64,000 bases of DNA from Lithodes maja (GCA_037953745.1 JBAKBP010003099.1:1-64000); one strand, 5' to 3'; positions 1 to 12,197 are shown, numbered from the stretch's first letter. Program-made: numbers and translations. Notes: a model not told the origin generated them from the sequence alone.

Positions 1-690
1 GTTTTTTCCCCCATGGTACTAGCTATAAAATCAGGAGCTTGTAACTCGGGTATGAGGACTCTACTCATCTTCAAAATTCATGAAGAATACCCAGACCACA
101 TCATGAACACTTTCTCCAGTGACCAGTCCTAAAATGAATGAAAATATTTATAGACTACTGTATAGAGGAAAAAGATTACTTCCCAACTCTTGCATATCGT
201 AAGAGGTTACCCCTAGCTCCAACACAACATCGCTTCAGGCCACTGCACTCCACAAACACTCTTCTTACAGACCTTACACAAAGAGATTTTGACAGCATCA
301 ACTCAGCCAGACCACAACACAGATTACTACTTGCCACACTCGGCATTAGTAAAGCCTTCGATGCCATTCCCCGCGACAACATAACAAACAAAATCTACGA
401 CACAAACATACACTATACTGTAATACAAAAAGGTGGTTGGCCAACTTCCTAGCAGGCAGATGTGCACACATATCATTTGCCGGTCAGTCATCTAACATCA
501 GAAATTTCACAAACGAAGACCCACAAGGATCCGTTCTGTAGCCCGCACTCTTCAATCTGTACATGCATGATATAACTACACCCCCACACACCCCAAATAA
601 ACATAGCTTCCTATGCAGACGACATAACGCTCACATACCAAGACCCAGACAGTGCAACACTTCTCCTTCAGCTCTATTTCAATTGCTAAT
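1..690 (+). pseudogene. Non-LTR reverse transcriptase relic
   Basis: An open stretch at 138-452 contains a finger/palm segment of a LINE reverse transcriptase, with QHRFRPLHSTNTL and the catalytic-region motif ISKAFDAIP. Continuing downstream in shifted frames, the DNA at about 500-660 still reads as the block before the catalytic aspartates and as a SYADDITLT-like catalytic motif. At least two frameshifts separate these parts, so this is dead. The protein style resembles Jockey/R1-type invertebrate LINEs, but the exact clade is uncertain. It lies upstream of the tubulin exon, so it is probably inside a tubulin intron. Confidence 0.7.
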
Positions 691-703
691 GAAATATCTT
701 CTA

Positions 704-850
704 GGTTTCCTTACTTAGAAAATATCTCTTCAGATTTCACTTACTGAACTTGAGGCTCTCTAGGTTTCAATGTCTTATAAAAGGCTCTCAAGGTTTCAAT
801 GACTTTTAAAAGACATGTAGGTTTCAATTATATAATCTTTATTTAAATTT
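704..850. repeat. Degenerate ~31-bp intronic repeat
   Basis: The word AGGTTTCAAT recurs near 761, 792 and 828, with a weaker copy near 704, separated by similar AT-rich spacers. The repeat lies in the intron just before the tubulin splice acceptor and has no visible coding role. Confidence 0.45.
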
Positions 851-878
851 CAGCTGCTTATTAGAACGTTCTTTCCAG

Positions 879-1691
879 GTATCCGACACTGTGGTAGAAC
901 CTTACAACGCGACCCTGTCAGTTCACCAGCTGGTAGAAAACACAGACGAAACTTTCTGCATAGACAACGAGGCCCTCTACGATATCTGTTTCCGCACCCT
1001 AAAACTCTCCACTCCGACCTACGGCGATCTCAACCATCTCGTCTCCCTCACAATGTCTGGCGTTACAACCTGCCTTCGTTTCCCCGGTCAACTGAACGCC
1101 GATCTCCGCAAATTGGCTGTGAACATGGTCCCCTTCCCCCGACTCCACTTCTTTATGCCTGGATTCGCACCCTTGACGTCCCGCGGCTCACAGATGTACC
1201 GAGCTCTGACTGTCCCCGAGCTGACGCAGCAGATGTTTGATGCTAAGAACATGATGGCGGCTTGCGATCCCCGTCACGGTCGCTACCTCACAGTGGCGGC
1301 AGTTTTCCGAGGCCGCATGTCTATGAAGGAAGTCGACGAACAGATGCTGAATATCCAAAACAAGAACTCTTCGTACTTCGTCGAGTGGATCCCCAACAAC
1401 GTTAAAACAGCCGTGTGCGACATTCCGCCTAGGGGGATCAAGATGGCTGCCACTTTCATTGGCAACTCCACAGCGATCCAGGAACTCTTCCGCAGGATCT
1501 CTGAACAGTTCACCGCTATGTTCCGTCGCAAGGCTTTCCTCCATTGGTACACGGGGGAGGGCATGGATGAGATGGAGTTTACCGAAGCCGAGTCCAACAT
1601 GAATGATCTGGTGTCCGAATATCAGCAGTACCAAGACGCCACAGCCGAGGAGGAATACGAAGACGAAGAGGAACACGCTGAGGAGGCATAG
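879..1691 (+). CDS. TUBB: Beta-tubulin, last exon (partial gene)
   Basis: This exon encodes the C-terminal 60% of beta-tubulin, a GTP-binding subunit of microtubules. It begins after a clear acceptor (pyrimidine run ending TTTCCAG, AG at 877-878) in phase 0 with VSDTVVEPYNATLS. It then contains the family blocks TMSGVTTCLRFPGQ, NMVPFPRLHFFMPGFAPL, RGRMSMKEVDEQM and FLHWYTGEGMDEMEFTEAES. It ends in an acidic tail, EEEYEDEEEHAEEA, with a TAG stop. No methionine start belongs here, because the N-terminal exons, including the first GTP-binding segment, lie outside the window. Small departures from the usual sequence (SLTMSGV, SQMYRAL) suggest a particular isotype. The frame is intact with no stops, so the gene is probably functional. 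Confidence 0.96.
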   Translation, partial: VSDTVVEPYNATLSVHQLVENTDETFCIDNEALYDICFRTLKLSTPTYGDLNHLVSLTMSGVTTCLRFPGQLNADLRKLAVNMVPFPRLHFFMPGFAPLTSRGSQMYRALTVPELTQQMFDAKNMMAACDPRHGRYLTVAAVFRGRMSMKEVDEQMLNIQNKNSSYFVEWIPNNVKTAVCDIPPRGIKMAATFIGNSTAIQELFRRISEQFTAMFRRKAFLHWYTGEGMDEMEFTEAESNMNDLVSEYQQYQDATAEEEYEDEEEHAEEA

Positions 1692-2542
1692 ACGGAAAGA
1701 AAGGGAGAGAGTAATATACCATAGATCTATACCGTAGAGTCTTTCTATAACTCTGTCTTGTACTCTTGTTCTAACACTGTTGATCTTTCCATTGTACACC
1801 CATGAAGAACATTTCCTACTAAAAGCTATCTAGTACTAAGCCATTTGCGTTTCTCTACCCCTTTCCTTTCCCTACCTCTTCCTATTAACCATGTCTAAAT
1901 TGAGATAGGAAAGTTGTTAAATGTGTATGGTAGGAAACATGAGGATTGAATTACGAGTGTAGTTTGCTATGATACAGTGGTTAATACATATAATTAATTA
2001 ACGGTTTTATAGCAAATTATTTTTGAAAGTTAACTATACTATGTTCACTACCATACATAAAATAATGGAATGGGTACAAATTTATACAAGTTAACAGTAT
2101 TTCTGATCTCATTGCCAGAGTGCATTGCTATTTCTAGGTAGCTTTGAGTAAGGAGATATTTTAGTCCATGATTGTACCAGCCATTAGGAGTTATAACAAG
2201 AGAAGTATTATTGCGAGACTATACGGTTCTTTACTCTAACAACTTATAGCGCCAGAGGGAGAGGTCATGTTCACAATATATTTTTTAAGTTGTCTGCTCA
2301 ATTTGATGCGTGGATCCAAAATTAAAAGAGGACAGAAACTTGTCAATACGATTACCGGTAGTTCATTATTGTAACTGATAATTATATGAAGAAATTAGTA
2401 AAAAAAGATTAGCAAATTTTTGGAATGCTACTGATGAAATACTGTATATCTCACTTATAGATGAAAGTTCATTGTAGTTACAGACAAAATTCTGTACAAA
2501 ACGCATCTTTGGATACCTAAACAATAAAACTACGGTATAAGG
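1692..2542. other. Tubulin 3' flank, no other gene
   Basis: AT-rich DNA that should include the tubulin 3' UTR. I see no convincing AATAAA-type signal close to the stop, and no open reading frame with recognisable content. Confidence 0.5.
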
Positions 2543-2760
2543 GGAGGTGTGGCGGAGTGGTCTTGCCACTGGACTGGTAATTCAATGGACCCGGGTTCGA
2601 ATCCCAATATGTCAATGGGAAGATATTATTGGGATGGAATTTGTGCTGTACCTAGTATTAGTGCATTACCACAGCACACCGAAATGCCAAAAAAAATCCT
2701 CATTGTTCCCTGATTAAATAGCATTGTATGAATATTCCCATATTCAAAAATATGCTACAG
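2543..2760 (+). repeat. tRNA-derived SINE-like repeat
   Basis: The segment opens with an A-box-like TGGCGGAGTGGTC (about 2549) and has a B-box-like GGGTTCGAATCCC (about 2593-2605), the internal RNA polymerase III promoter spacing of a tRNA. The acceptor-stem halves do not pair as in a true tRNA, and unrelated sequence follows the B box, so I call it a SINE head rather than a tRNA gene. The 3' boundary is uncertain. Confidence 0.55.
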
Positions 2761-3030
2761 GGGGCAATGCCAAGTGAGTTAATTGCTCAATAGGTGGCGT
2801 TCTGAGAGTGAGGGTCCGAGTCTGAGGGAATGAGACTGTGAAGCGCAGAGGCGAGGCGGTTTCAGAGATGGAGTTGCTTCGGGCCGTGAAGCTTCGCATG
2901 TCTCACTCCCTAGACTGGAGCAAGACCTCACGGGCCTCACCGTGTTCAGCGGTAGAGTGTAAAGGCTATCAGCCTATGCCCGAGAGGGAGTAGTTGGAAT
3001 ATATATATATATATATAAAAAAAAAACAAA
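2761..3030. repeat. Unclassified repeat-like segment with (TA)n tail
   Basis: A locally GC-richer block (about 2790-2990) ends in (TA)n at 2999-3018 and then an A-rich run. The composition break and simple tail look like an inserted short element, but I do not recognise the family. Confidence 0.3.
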
Positions 3031-4399
3031 AAAACAAAAATGAATAAAATTAATGAGATAAAGAAGATGAATAAAAACAAAGGTAATAATCAATCCGAGT
3101 GGTTTCAAATTACAAACATATAAGGCATCTGATCTCTGACATCGCCAATCGTATAGCAGCAAGATTGATTAATGTCTCCGTCAAACTGAGCAGTACTACC
3201 AAGCTAAAATATTGTGTCCCTGACCATCCCCTTCTAGGCCGCGACACCTGCCAATGTCTGTGTTTGCCCGGTTCTTTGGTATAGGTTAAAATGCAGGACA
3301 CCAACTCCATCTACGTTCACAGAAACATGTGTGCTTTGGGGTTGTAGGTTAGCACACTCTATTTTCTGATGCCAGGTTTGATATTTCAATGGAATAATTT
3401 GGTGAGAGAGTTTATCCTAAGCTTAGATACTTGAATTATTTACAAGATTATTACTTTTTTAACTATCGTGCCCGTGATACTGTACTTTTTGTGAATATAA
3501 TTTTATATTATTGTACATGGTATAACTTTGAAAAATCATGCATTTGTGTCTGTGTATTAAAAAATTATTGAACGTCCAATCCCAATAATTTCTGATGTAG
3601 GCATGCACTTTATTCTACCACAGATGATTAAAACAATTATGAGCTTCAAATTCCAGAGTCTCTTTGGAAAAAAGTCTCTATACAGTACTGCAAAGAATAT
3701 TTTATAAGCAATACATTGGAGCTACCTACAGTATATTATGATGAATAAAGTCTGACGAAATTCAATCCTTGGTATTAGTAAATGTTTCTTAGCTGACAAA
3801 CCCAAAGTGAGTGAAATGTGAACGTGGATGGCTTGGTGTAGGTTAAGCTTGAGAGATAATTGATTAGCCTTCAACAATTCAAGTAACTGCCAGACATTTG
3901 TAGATGGTCTAATGGCATACAAAACTTTATATAAAAAGAGATAAGTATGATTAATATGAATGCTATGATACTGTACTATGATATTTATGTCGTACTTAAA
4001 GGTATTATAATGCTCAACCACAAATATAAGTAGAAAGAAGATATATGGCGTGATAAATTTGAATACTGTCTATACTACATTAACAGCGACCACTCAACAG
4101 CAAAAAATACATGCAAAAATGGATTATATACTGTATGGTGTAATAAATAAAATACCGTACAAGCACTGCATATAATACTCATGTACTGTAAACGTAGTCT
4201 AACGCCCAACCAAAGAAAATATACAAAAAAAATATATGATACAAGGGATCTGTTTGAATATCTGGCACTAATTTGAATTGATAAAGGCTCCTATTAACAA
4301 ACCTTATTGTAACAGATCTCAACGGTTTCAGGTCCAAACGGCCACACTCCGAAACGTCCACAACCAGAACGGCCAGTCTTCTAATATAATCTTATACTT

Positions 4400-4475
4400 T
4401 TTAAACCAAACCTCACCTCACCTAACCTAACCTAACCTTACCTAATCTAACATAACCTCACCTAACCTAATATTG
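4400..4475. repeat. Interstitial CCTAA-like tract
   Basis: Overlapping CCTAA and CCTCA words in an irregular run, matching the complement of the arthropod telomere unit TTAGG. Similar short tracts occur at 13250-13275 and 18915-18950. They may be old telomere insertions or simple-sequence drift. Confidence 0.5.
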
Positions 4476-7400
4476 GGCTGATACCTTGAGTGATTTTCCG
4501 CATCTTACAGTATTTCCATTTAAACTCGACTATAATTTCTAACATTACACCAGACCTAACCAAACCTTACTTCACCCTGCCTAATCTAACTTAATCCCTA
4601 CAGTCTATTTTTTTGCTCCATTAGCAGTGGGTTTCTTGATAATTAATGGACAAATCAGAAACTGCTATATATCTGCATCATATTAATGCCACATTTTCAC
4701 AATTAGCACCGTATTTGGCTACAAACACTTTGTCATAGCCAAGTAATTAATATGGAGATGAGCCAATTTCACGATAGCTTGAAGAAAACGGACTGTAGGC
4801 TGATTAGGATTGTGGCTATTTACGATTACAGGCATTGTCATTTAGGATTGTGCCATTTTAAGTTGTGGCCGTTTATGAGTGTAGCCCTTTTGACCCGTTG
4901 CCATCTGGATAGGCCACGGAGAGAAGATAATACTTGCCTCAAATTGCTATCGTTCTCCTTTTGATTTTTCCCTTGTGTTCATTCATGTTTTTTGAGCATT
5001 GGATTATCATATAGAGGTCATATGAGTTTCATGGCGACTAAACCTCAAACTCGCTAGTGATTGTTAGTATTGTAATGTGCGGTAAAGTTTGGTTGTGATG
5101 CCGTCACTTATAATATTCTTGTAATAACATCATTCAACTTGTTACTGTACACCTTTGCTTCAAAATCTTACCCTATCAATACTGATTCAACTTTGTTTTT
5201 ACTCTTGATATAAGCAAAAGTACTCAACATACTTGAATGAAACTTGAATACTTCTTAGGAAGCTTTAGCATTCAAAGCAGCAAAATTGATCTCAATTGAT
5301 CTTTCAATCATCATCGATCCCTAATAATCCTAATAATAATAGCTAGAAAAACTGAAAGAATGTGTCATGAATCTCGGAGCGGAAAATAGAGAAATGGCGC
5401 TTAGTAAGAGACCCAAGATTATTATTATCATTATACTGAAAGAATTAAAACCAGATTTTTATAACGAGAATGTCATAAAAAAACCTGTGTTTACAACCAG
5501 GCTCTACCGTACTGTATTGTAAATGACTTAGTGTATACATTGAGAGAGAGGAGCAAAGTGGAAGAATTATTCCCTGACACAACGCGCTACTACACTGCCA
5601 TAAGACAAGTGAGTATTGTGTCTCTCACTTGCTTCACTCACAGACGGAAAGGGTGCAGAACAAAAGACGCTAACAAAATATATTTATCTGGGGTCGCTTG
5701 AGCAGTCTTAGTGGTGCATTTGTATCGGTAAAGTTGATATAAATTACTAAAGAACTTAAGGTATTAGACGCGGAAGAGGTCTTTCGAGAGGAATTAGAGG
5801 AAATGGGACTGAAAATTGGCTCTGTATTTCACCATGTACAAGGAATGTCACTATAAGATGAACAAGGCTAACACATGCAAGCCTTGAAAAACCTATGATG
5901 ATGTTTATACACATACTGCACTGTAATTATGACTTTACCTTGAAAACTCATGCTTACGATTACAAGGCACAAAATTCTGTCGTAAATTTAAGAGAAAATT
6001 GTCATATAATAGACTTAACCAGAGTACGGTACTATTTAAATTATAATGTAAAACTTGCAAAATAAACAAACATTGATATTGATTCTAAATTACTAGTCTG
6101 ACTACAGTACTGCATTTGAATTCTTTGACTCCAAGGATATCAGCCGTTAAAATGCTCATGTGACTCTGGGTAATAAACTCAGTCCATCATCATCATCCGG
6201 TACCATGGTAAAATACTCCACTAGGTCTATGTTCTCACCCTGGTCTGAACAGAACGTCAAGCAAGGGATGTGGTAGGTCGTGATCAGTAAGAAGGGTGCT
6301 TAATTTCCGCCAAAGATGGATTATGTTCTGCAAAGGTATTCCTCGCTTAAAAGTTCACTAATTAGGAAACGATATTCACTAGAAATTATTCAAAGTTTAA
6401 GTTTAAATGGTTTAATTATTATATTGTTCATTAATTAGGATATTAAGTATGCAATGAAACTGCCGCCACCTCTCCATTCAAATACTGTACCAAATTCTTC
6501 TACCCGATAAATTCTGTTTTCTTCCCTCAATCTTCATTTGCAGTTCTACAATACGGAGGACATTTTAGCCTTAATACAAAAAAATTGACACAAAAAGTAT
6601 ATTGAACTTTAATTAAGTGAGGAATTACTGCACTCATATTAAGAGAGCGAATTGGATTCATAGAAGTGATCGTGTGGAAAAAACAAAAACTTATACGTCA
6701 TAATTAATTTGGTGACAACATTTTGAAGGATACAACTCTGTCTTACTTATCATGATCTTAGATTATGGCATGCCTTCGTTAGAGGCTTTATAGTGGCAGA
6801 GATCGGCCAACCAACGCCATTTCGGTGCCACCAAAATACATGTACCCCAATACCTGTGATAAACATTCGGCAATACTTGTACCTGATATTTAGTTGGGTC
6901 TTCGGATAAAAATTTCATATAAATTAAGATGTAAAACTTGCAAAACAAACAAGAAGAAAAATTGTTAGCTTTTAAAACTTGAGAGATTACAAGTTCTCTT
7001 CATTAATTAACACTCAGTTCCAATATATATGTTCAGTATGGGATGGATGACACCCACCCCACACGTCTAAGAATACGGCTGTAAATTCTAAATGATCACA
7101 AACAAAATATCGCCCTATTCTTTGATAATTACGTCCCCAAAATGGCGTCCAAAGGGCGCTCTCTCTTACTGAAGGGTCTCTAGTCTTCACCAATTGGCAA
7201 GACTACTTTTAATTTTCTAATCTAGGATGATGTTTAAGTTTACGCCCTTAACTCTTCGGGTAGGTTGGCACTATTTTAGTTTCTGGCTGATGTTAGGTGA
7301 TTTTATTCAGCTTAGGAAGGATCTATATGGATCAAATAGGTAAAAATTATCTTGAATAAGCTTCCGAATACACAAGGCCTTACTTATTTATATTTAGAAA

Positions 7401-7635
7401 TACCTTAACCAGACCACCAAGCTCAAAATTGAACTCTAATAGGTCTGGCTCGAAAGATTAGGTAAGGATTCCTGTAAGTACAGTAAGTTCAAATTACAAT
7501 CTTACTAACCTGAATAAAATCCTCTAACGGCAGCCAGAACCAAGGGTAAATGACGCCACCGTACTCATAGGGTTAATATACCCTTTAAGACACCATCACT
7601 TTTCTTCTGCACTTTTAAATGTCCCCTTGTGTGCT

Positions 7636-7845
7636 AGGCCGGAGTCACACGAGCGCTTCTTCCACCATTTTTCCCGGGCAATTATGGTCAGGCAGCTTCA
7701 AAATTGACGTTGGATCTTAATTAAGCCGTCTGACATAAATCTACCTTCAGCCCAGTTGCCGATACCAGTGCAACAAAATCCTGAACTATTACGGGAAAAA
7801 TCTTGCCCGCAGAGAATTGACGGTAAAATGGGGTCGTGTCACACC
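7636..7845. repeat. Possible small inverted-repeat element
   Basis: A GGCCGGAGTCACACGAG block near 7640 faces TCGTGTCACACCGCC near 7835-7850 in inverted orientation. This is consistent with degraded terminal inverted repeats. No target duplication is clear. Confidence 0.25.
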
Positions 7846-9392
7846 GCCTTGACATATTTTCTCTCTCGTCGCCAATTTCCCGAATTTTTTTATTCTGTTG
7901 GATCTGAAGCGGATTTACATGGGAGCTATTTCCATCAAGATTTTTAGGCAACTTTGATCTGGCAGCTGCTAAATTAAGATGATTGTCTTAAAACTGACAG
8001 TGTTAATTATTTAGGCTTAATAAATGATAAAAAGAAGTCTAGTAACTGATAATAAATGAAAAATAGTGAATTAAAACTGATATAGATTAATAAATGACAT
8101 ACGAAGGCAAAATATCAGCAAATTACTTCAAAATGTTTGCAAGATATAAGTTGATGATTGAAAGTTCACGGAAAAAGCTTTCGTGTTAATTCGTTTCAAC
8201 CCCTATTCATTTATTTCCTTTGTATCTCGTACCGGTTCATTTGCATCTATTATTTATATGTTCCATTCATTTCATTATTTCATGGCAAGTAGGGTTATTA
8301 TCATTTAATATTTCACCACTGCAGTTTTTGTCTTTAATAAAGATATTTGTATGGTGCTTTGACTTTTAATTAACCATTATAATAACATATACTGTATACA
8401 TGCAACTTATGCAAGGTGTAATCTATTTATATACAATTAGTTTAACCAGACTACTGAGTTCCCAAATAGAACTCCCATAGCAATTTTGCTTGAAGACTTA
8501 AATGAGAAGGAATACAAGAACATTTACATGAAATAGCATTGTCTTGGCCATTAGGACAAGAGACTGAAACTGCACGTATGTGTGGAGCACTCAGTCTTAA
8601 AATGTTATGTATGTACAGTATTTCATTTCTTCCAAAGACAGAATCTGAACTATAAACCATAATTACTTGCAAACCAAGCAAACTAAAACCAGAAACCACA
8701 CAATATAAAGACGAACGAACTTACAAATATAACTATGTGGAAATAATGTATTGAAGATTTAGCAAAACAATATTCTATCTATCTATCTATCTATGTGTGG
8801 AACACTCAGTCTTAAATTTTATGTATGTATAGTCTGACATGTTGGTACATAGCAATATGTTGCCTTATGTTTTACATAACGAATAATGGCTGAACGCAAC
8901 CCCTGTCATACCAACACAGAAATATGACATATTAGTTACAAATCTCCAGTAAGCTATTAAACATAAATTGAAAGAAAATGTATAGACCAATGAAAACTTG
9001 AACAGAGAAATTATAGCCACATGACTGACAAAGGTTTATTGTAAGAACATTAATTGTTTGCAAGTTTTACATTTTAATTTTAATTTTAGAAACTTAAGAA
9101 CTCAACTGATTCACTGAAATGCCTGCCAAACCCATTACTTGTAAACTAAACAATAATGGGAACTTAAATATTTGCCAAATCCAGGTAACTAAATACTGTA
9201 GACATAACAATTTGGACACCCTCTGGAGTCCTCTTTAGGTGTGAAGATGATTCCTTAGAGTCCAAACTGACGCGTCCTTACTATGAAACAATTTTCTGTC
9301 ACGTGGGTAAAATATCTCTATTAAGCGAAAGTGGTTCCTAATGGTACTGTACAAAGTTCACTGTTTTCATTATGCATCTGTAAGTTACTAAA

Positions 9393-9537
9393 TGACCCAA
9401 ACAATGCAACTTTATGCATATTTTCCTGTATTCCCTCTCACACTCAACCAGGGTGAGAAACCGGGACAATTTGGTTGAACATGAGAAAGAATACAGGAGA
9501 ATTTATACCGGTACAAAAAGTTGCATTATATTGGTCA
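9393..9537. repeat. Foldback element (~145 bp)
   Basis: The left arm (TGACC, then AATGCAACTTT, then TTTCCTGTATTC) is mirrored by the right arm (GAATACAGGAGAA, then AAAGTTGCATTA, then GGTCA). The whole unit would form an imperfect hairpin, typical of a very small inverted-repeat transposable element. Confidence 0.6.
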
Positions 9538-9722
9538 ATTTATCATAGCCAAGGATATCATAAGACCTGTGAAGTATAAATATAACTGCATATTTAGTAG
9601 GTTACTGATGACTACAGAAAAGGGAATGGGTCTCTGGTTAGACACACTGCACTCACCTCAGTCTTAAAAGAACATTGCCCTGGTTGCCACGATAACTATA
9701 TACAGTACTGTACATACTAAAA

Positions 9723-11522
9723 TCAACTCTTAATCTTATAAAAAAGTTTCTTTCGGGCCCCAAGAGAGCGTGATTCACATAAGCCGCTTGCATCAGGGTT
9801 GCTAAAATCAATCCCGAGACTGTCCCAAGATCGTTTTTCTAGCGGTACTGTGAGGGTATCAAGTATCTGAGCTGATAATTTAGGTACGATGGGTTGCAAA
9901 GTTATTCCCGCTACTCGCACAACCTCGAGAGCAAGCCGCAACACAGAGTCTAGTTTTGTTCGGTCAGGGAGGCTCTTCAGTTCCCACGGTTTCTCCTCTT
10001 GTACGAAGACGTTAGCTTGACGGACAACTGCCATGATCTCCTCGAGTCCGTGGTAGAAGTTAAAGTCTGTGTAGTGCCTGTCGACTAAATCCGGCAGGTT
10101 GGATAGCTGCTCAATTAGTTTCCGACCAGCATCGGGCATATTTTGAAGGTAGCCGGGACTTAGAGGAGGGGCAAGCTGTTTTGGATTCAGAGAAGGAGCA
10201 GTGCAGCGATTTAGGAGGTTCCCCAACATGTCCGCCATTTCGCCGTTTAAGGTTTGAATGGCATGCTTTTCACTCCAGTCGTTGTCGGTGTGTGGGGTAC
10301 CCCCTCGGAGCAACAGATAGCGCAGGCCTTCGGAGGTATACCGTTCAATACTTGCCACAGGACACACAACGTTACCTAGACTCTTGCTCATTTTGCTTCC
10401 TTCCACAGTCCAATGGCAGTGACATAAGAGTGATCTAGGAGGTTCTAATCCAGCTGCTATGAGTAAAGCTGGCCAATAAATACCATGGAATCGTAAAATA
10501 TCCTTCCCTAATATCTGTACATCGGGAGGCCAGACTTTCAACTCTGGATAGCCCGCGACGGTCAGGTAGTTAATCAAGGCATCGACCCAGACGTAAATGG
10601 TGTGCAGATCGTCTCCGGGGACTGAAACGCCCCAGGATATTCTGGACTTTGGACGGGAGACTGAGAGATCAGGTAAGTCGGACTCTAACCATTGTAGTAG
10701 CTGGTTTTGAAATCTTCTGGGTCGCACTCGTTTGTTGTCCTTCAACCAGTGCAGTAAGTCGTCTCTGAAGTTTGACAGCCGGAACATGTAGTTATCCTCG
10801 CAGTTCCACTCAACTGGATGTCCGCTCTCTGCGCTGACCATCTGCTTCTCTCCCGCTGATAGCGTTATTTCTTTAACCTGTGACTCGGTGAGGAATGTTT
10901 CGTCCGACACACAGTACCACCCACTATAGTTACCCTTATATACATGACCTCTATCTACTAAAGTCTGGAATACATGCTGAACCGCTCTTTTATGCCTCTC
11001 CTCAACAGTACGTATATAGTCGGTGTAAGCTATCCCCGTCAAGTCAAAGAGCGATCTGAATTTCTCCGACACATTGTCACAAAATTTGAGGGTATCAGAT
11101 TTATTAGCCATAGCTGCCTGTTGGATCTTGAGCCCATGTTCGTCAGTACCGGTCGAGAAAATGGTACGATTCTTCGCAACACCTTTAAGCTGTTGGAATC
11201 GTGCTGCAGCGTCGGCAAGGAGGGCGGAGTACACGTGGCCGAGGTGGGGTTGGGCGTTGACGTAGAAAATGGGAGTCGTTATGAGGAAGCTTCTTTTACT
11301 TTCAGATCCGTTACTGACCAAGGTTCGCTTACTGTCTGATAAGGAACTTTTACTGTCTATTAAGCTTATTTTACCATCCACTAAGCTTCTTTTACTGTTC
11401 AATAAGCTTCTTCTGCCGTTAAATTTGGTACTATGTGTCCGAGTAAATTGTAAGGTTAATAATCTAATTCTTGCCTCCATAGTGTTCAATCTAGTTAGTA
11501 AAGATATTGTCCTGTGAATCAT
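9723..11522 (-). CDS. MARS2: Mitochondrial methionyl-tRNA synthetase
   Basis: A 599-residue class I aminoacyl-tRNA synthetase that charges mitochondrial tRNA-Met with methionine. The ATP-binding HIGH motif is HLGH (residues 93-96) and the second signature is KMSKS (377-381). STGTDEHG and SGWYCVSDETF are typical of the bacterial/mitochondrial MetRS type. The C-terminal 170 residues form the helical anticodon-binding domain. No C-terminal tRNA-binding extension is present. The first 35 residues are rich in Arg, Leu and Thr and poor in acids, as expected of a mitochondrial targeting peptide. Met15 (codon at 11480) is an alternative start. Residues 39-66 carry a SLxDSKx-type heptapeptide repeat not expected in the family. 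The gene is a single exon, as human MARS2 is, and its length is close to the roughly 593 residues of the human protein. The frame is intact. Confidence 0.96.
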   Translation of the reverse strand: MIHRTISLLTRLNTMEARIRLLTLQFTRTHSTKFNGRRSLLNSKRSLVDGKISLIDSKSSLSDSKRTLVSNGSESKRSFLITTPIFYVNAQPHLGHVYSALLADAAARFQQLKGVAKNRTIFSTGTDEHGLKIQQAAMANKSDTLKFCDNVSEKFRSLFDLTGIAYTDYIRTVEERHKRAVQHVFQTLVDRGHVYKGNYSGWYCVSDETFLTESQVKEITLSAGEKQMVSAESGHPVEWNCEDNYMFRLSNFRDDLLHWLKDNKRVRPRRFQNQLLQWLESDLPDLSVSRPKSRISWGVSVPGDDLHTIYVWVDALINYLTVAGYPELKVWPPDVQILGKDILRFHGIYWPALLIAAGLEPPRSLLCHCHWTVEGSKMSKSLGNVVCPVASIERYTSEGLRYLLLRGGTPHTDNDWSEKHAIQTLNGEMADMLGNLLNRCTAPSLNPKQLAPPLSPGYLQNMPDAGRKLIEQLSNLPDLVDRHYTDFNFYHGLEEIMAVVRQANVFVQEEKPWELKSLPDRTKLDSVLRLALEVVRVAGITLQPIVPKLSAQILDTLTVPLEKRSWDSLGIDFSNPDASGLCESRSLGARKKLFYKIKS

Positions 11523-12139
11523 TTTTAATTATATAAACAGAAAATGGACACCGGTATGGCACAAACAGTCAGAAACATTCACTTAAATCAACATTTCAAA
11601 TGATTCAACTAGAAAATGAATACCGGCTGCAGTACATACTAGGCATTTCTGCAAGTGATTTGTTTACATTGTAGAGATTGGTGAAAAGTTCTTCTCAGTG
11701 GGTAGTTTATTACACTGAAGAAATTTTGGTCTTTCTCTTACTTACTTGAATTTACTTGAGTTGATGAGTGATGTTGATTTTCTACGTTGACGAGATCCGC
11801 TGTGAGTTGTGAAGGAATGTACTGTAGGTACCGTACTGTAGTTCTATTGGGGAGTTGTTAAGTCCTGAGGAGCTGTAAGTCGTTCTGTAGCTGATTTGTC
11901 ACGTTACTAGTTGTGAAGAGCAGTATGGCGATCCGTGGGCGATGTGTGGCAGCTGAAGGGTGCAGCCAGGCATTTATCCCTTCTTTGACCCTGAAATTAT
12001 AAGTATATATTAGCAACTAGGCCTATGTACTGCACTGTAATAAAACAAATATAATATATAAACTATATAAGTAACAGCGTTCATAAATAATACCTCTTGA
12101 ATCACAATTGATTTTATCTATGTGTATGAAGGAGACAAA
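11523..12139. other. MARS2 5' flank
   Basis: This should hold the MARS2 promoter and 5' UTR. No clear TATA box is placed. Words of the GTACCGTACTGTA type occur near 11820-11840. No other gene is seen. Confidence 0.4.
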
Positions 12140-12197
12140 AGGCAAAGCTGTCTGAAACAAGGCTTTCTGCACACTCCCATTTTCTTATGTTCTTAAG
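12140..12197 (+). mobile_element. CR1 3'-end fragment
   Basis: The sequence GGCTTTCTGCA..ACTCCCATTTTCTTATGTTCTTA matches the 3' terminus of the CR1 element at 14410-17284, including the start of the TTCTTATG octamer tail. It is an extremely 5'-truncated copy, as expected from aborted target-primed reverse transcription. Confidence 0.65.

Larger units (their letters stand above)
3031..9392. other. Quiet non-coding DNA
   Basis: About 6.3 kb with no reading frame I can assign. It holds the CCTAA tract at 4400-4475, a short (CTAT)n run at about 8776-8794 and a (CAT)n run near 6183. The words TACTGTA and TACAGTA are strikingly frequent. A motif like TAAAACTTGCAAAAYAAACA recurs near 6049 and 6930. 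The small open frames here have no family motifs. Confidence 0.6.

Noticed and set aside
1188..1799. 203-residue antisense frame over beta-tubulin
   Set aside because: The sense strand is clearly beta-tubulin with a proper splice acceptor; the antisense has no recognised content.
2549..2607. Possible tRNA gene
   Set aside because: A and B boxes are present, but the acceptor and anticodon stems do not close convincingly and the sequence continues as a repeat.
7756..7951. Overlapping open frames on both strands
   Set aside because: Short, no motifs, no splice signals. Chance frames.
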